Assembly (NCBI GenBank): GCA_017964055.1
Contig: JAGCSS010000165.1
Span: 1-6,884, forward strand
Length of the DNA: 6,884 nucleotides
From: Lachnospiraceae bacterium
Lineage (GTDB): Bacteria; Bacillota; Clostridia; Lachnospirales; Lachnospiraceae
Direction of reading: 5' to 3'
Below the pieces are notes generated by a model. It did not search any database and was not told the DNA's origin. It worked only from the letters and a program-made list of their open reading frames with translations. This document shows positions 6,550 through 6,884 of the stretch, one piece after another. Each line of letters starts with the position of its first letter. Position 1 is the first letter of the stretch. The position numbers and the translations under genes are program-made.

Positions 6550-6884
6550 TTATTTATTAAATTTCTCGGTCCAGTAGCTCTGCCCGTAGATGTCGGTGAG
6601 TTTGTAAAGGCCGACCATCTTCTGCCCGACGTAAGTGTCGCTGACTTTGAGCGCGCCGTTTACGGTCAGGCGGTCGCCGAGCTTGTAGCTGTCGAGGTAG
6701 CTGCCGTCGTATGCGTAATAATCACAGAGGAAATCGATCACGTCGCCGTTTGCGATATCAACGAGACCTCTGAACTCTGTCTCTGTGACACTGTTGTCAT
6801 ATATGGGCTCCGCGCCGATCACACTGCCCTTTCCCGTACTGTAGGAAAGGTTGATAATGAGGTTCACGCGCTCGCCGTTGAGCA
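6550..6884 (-). CDS. 3' part of a gene running off the window; possibly clostripain-type (C11) peptidase C-terminus
   Basis: About 110 residues are visible, ending in TAA at 6550-6552. The frame remains open to the right edge (LNGER before VNLIINLSYS), so the GTG at 6867 is most likely an internal Val codon and the true start lies beyond 6884. The visible part has no catalytic motif, signal peptide or membrane segment. Its pattern (NLIINLSYSTGKGSVIGAEP, then GDVIDFLCDYYAYDG, DSYKLGDRLTV, then LTDIYGQSYWTEKF) looks like a beta-rich C-terminal domain that I associate with clostripain-related secreted cysteine peptidases of gut Clostridia. That identity is from memory of the pattern and is tentative; that the stretch is coding is much more certain. 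It lies upstream of the secreted SH3/cysteine-peptidase gene in the same direction, 152 bases away, with no clear terminator between them. Confidence 0.5.
   Translation of the reverse strand, partial: LNGERVNLIINLSYSTGKGSVIGAEPIYDNSVTETEFRGLVDIANGDVIDFLCDYYAYDGSYLDSYKLGDRLTVNGALKVSDTYVGQKMVGLYKLTDIYGQSYWTEKFNK

Overview
The window looks like chromosomal DNA of an anaerobic Gram-positive bacterium of the class Clostridia (Lachnospiraceae-like). This is inferred from strong GGAGG-type ribosome binding sites, the roughly balanced base composition, a corrinoid-activator-type iron-sulfur ATPase, and a secreted SH3-domain/cysteine-peptidase protein of a type common in gut Clostridia. No rRNA, tRNA, CRISPR array or complete mobile element is visible.

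Layout. (1) At 38-745 on the + strand lies a complete L-ribulose-5-phosphate 4-epimerase (araD), probably the end of an arabinose or pentose operon that starts left of the window. (2) The rest of the coding content is on the - strand. A three-gene unit reads right to left: trkA (3732-5087), trkH (2252-3694) and a RACo-like [2Fe-2S]/ASKHA ATPase (736-2250). trkA and trkH are 37 bases apart; one base separates the trkH stop from the RACo-like start, whose ribosome binding site lies inside trkH. The RACo-like gene meets araD tail to tail, with a 10-base overlap of coding ends. (3) Upstream of trkA is a good rho-independent terminator (5172-5212). It ends the preceding gene (5228-6397), a secreted protein with an N-terminal SH3b domain, a papain-like/C39-like cysteine peptidase core and a divergent C-terminal SH3-like domain. 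(4) At the right edge (6550-6884) is the 3' part of another - strand gene, possibly the C-terminus of a clostripain-type (C11) peptidase.

How the genes work together. TrkA and TrkH form a K+ uptake system: TrkH is the pore and TrkA the nucleotide-sensing cytoplasmic ring. Attachment of a RACo-like activator to that operon is the most unexpected gene-level association here. RACo proteins normally reactivate corrinoid methyltransferase partners, and none is seen in the window.

The 152-base gap 6398-6549 is the richest non-coding stretch. It holds a near-consensus sigma-A promoter (TTGCAA-17-TACAAT), a one-helical-turn direct repeat GTAACAAT over the -10 region, a 13-bp perfect inverted repeat whose arms bracket promoter and start codon, and a motif resembling the AGAACCGTCCCC elements often found with Y1/RAYT-type transposases. 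I found no clear new defence or mobile system; the signals most worth following are the inverted repeat around the promoter and the trk-RACo coupling.
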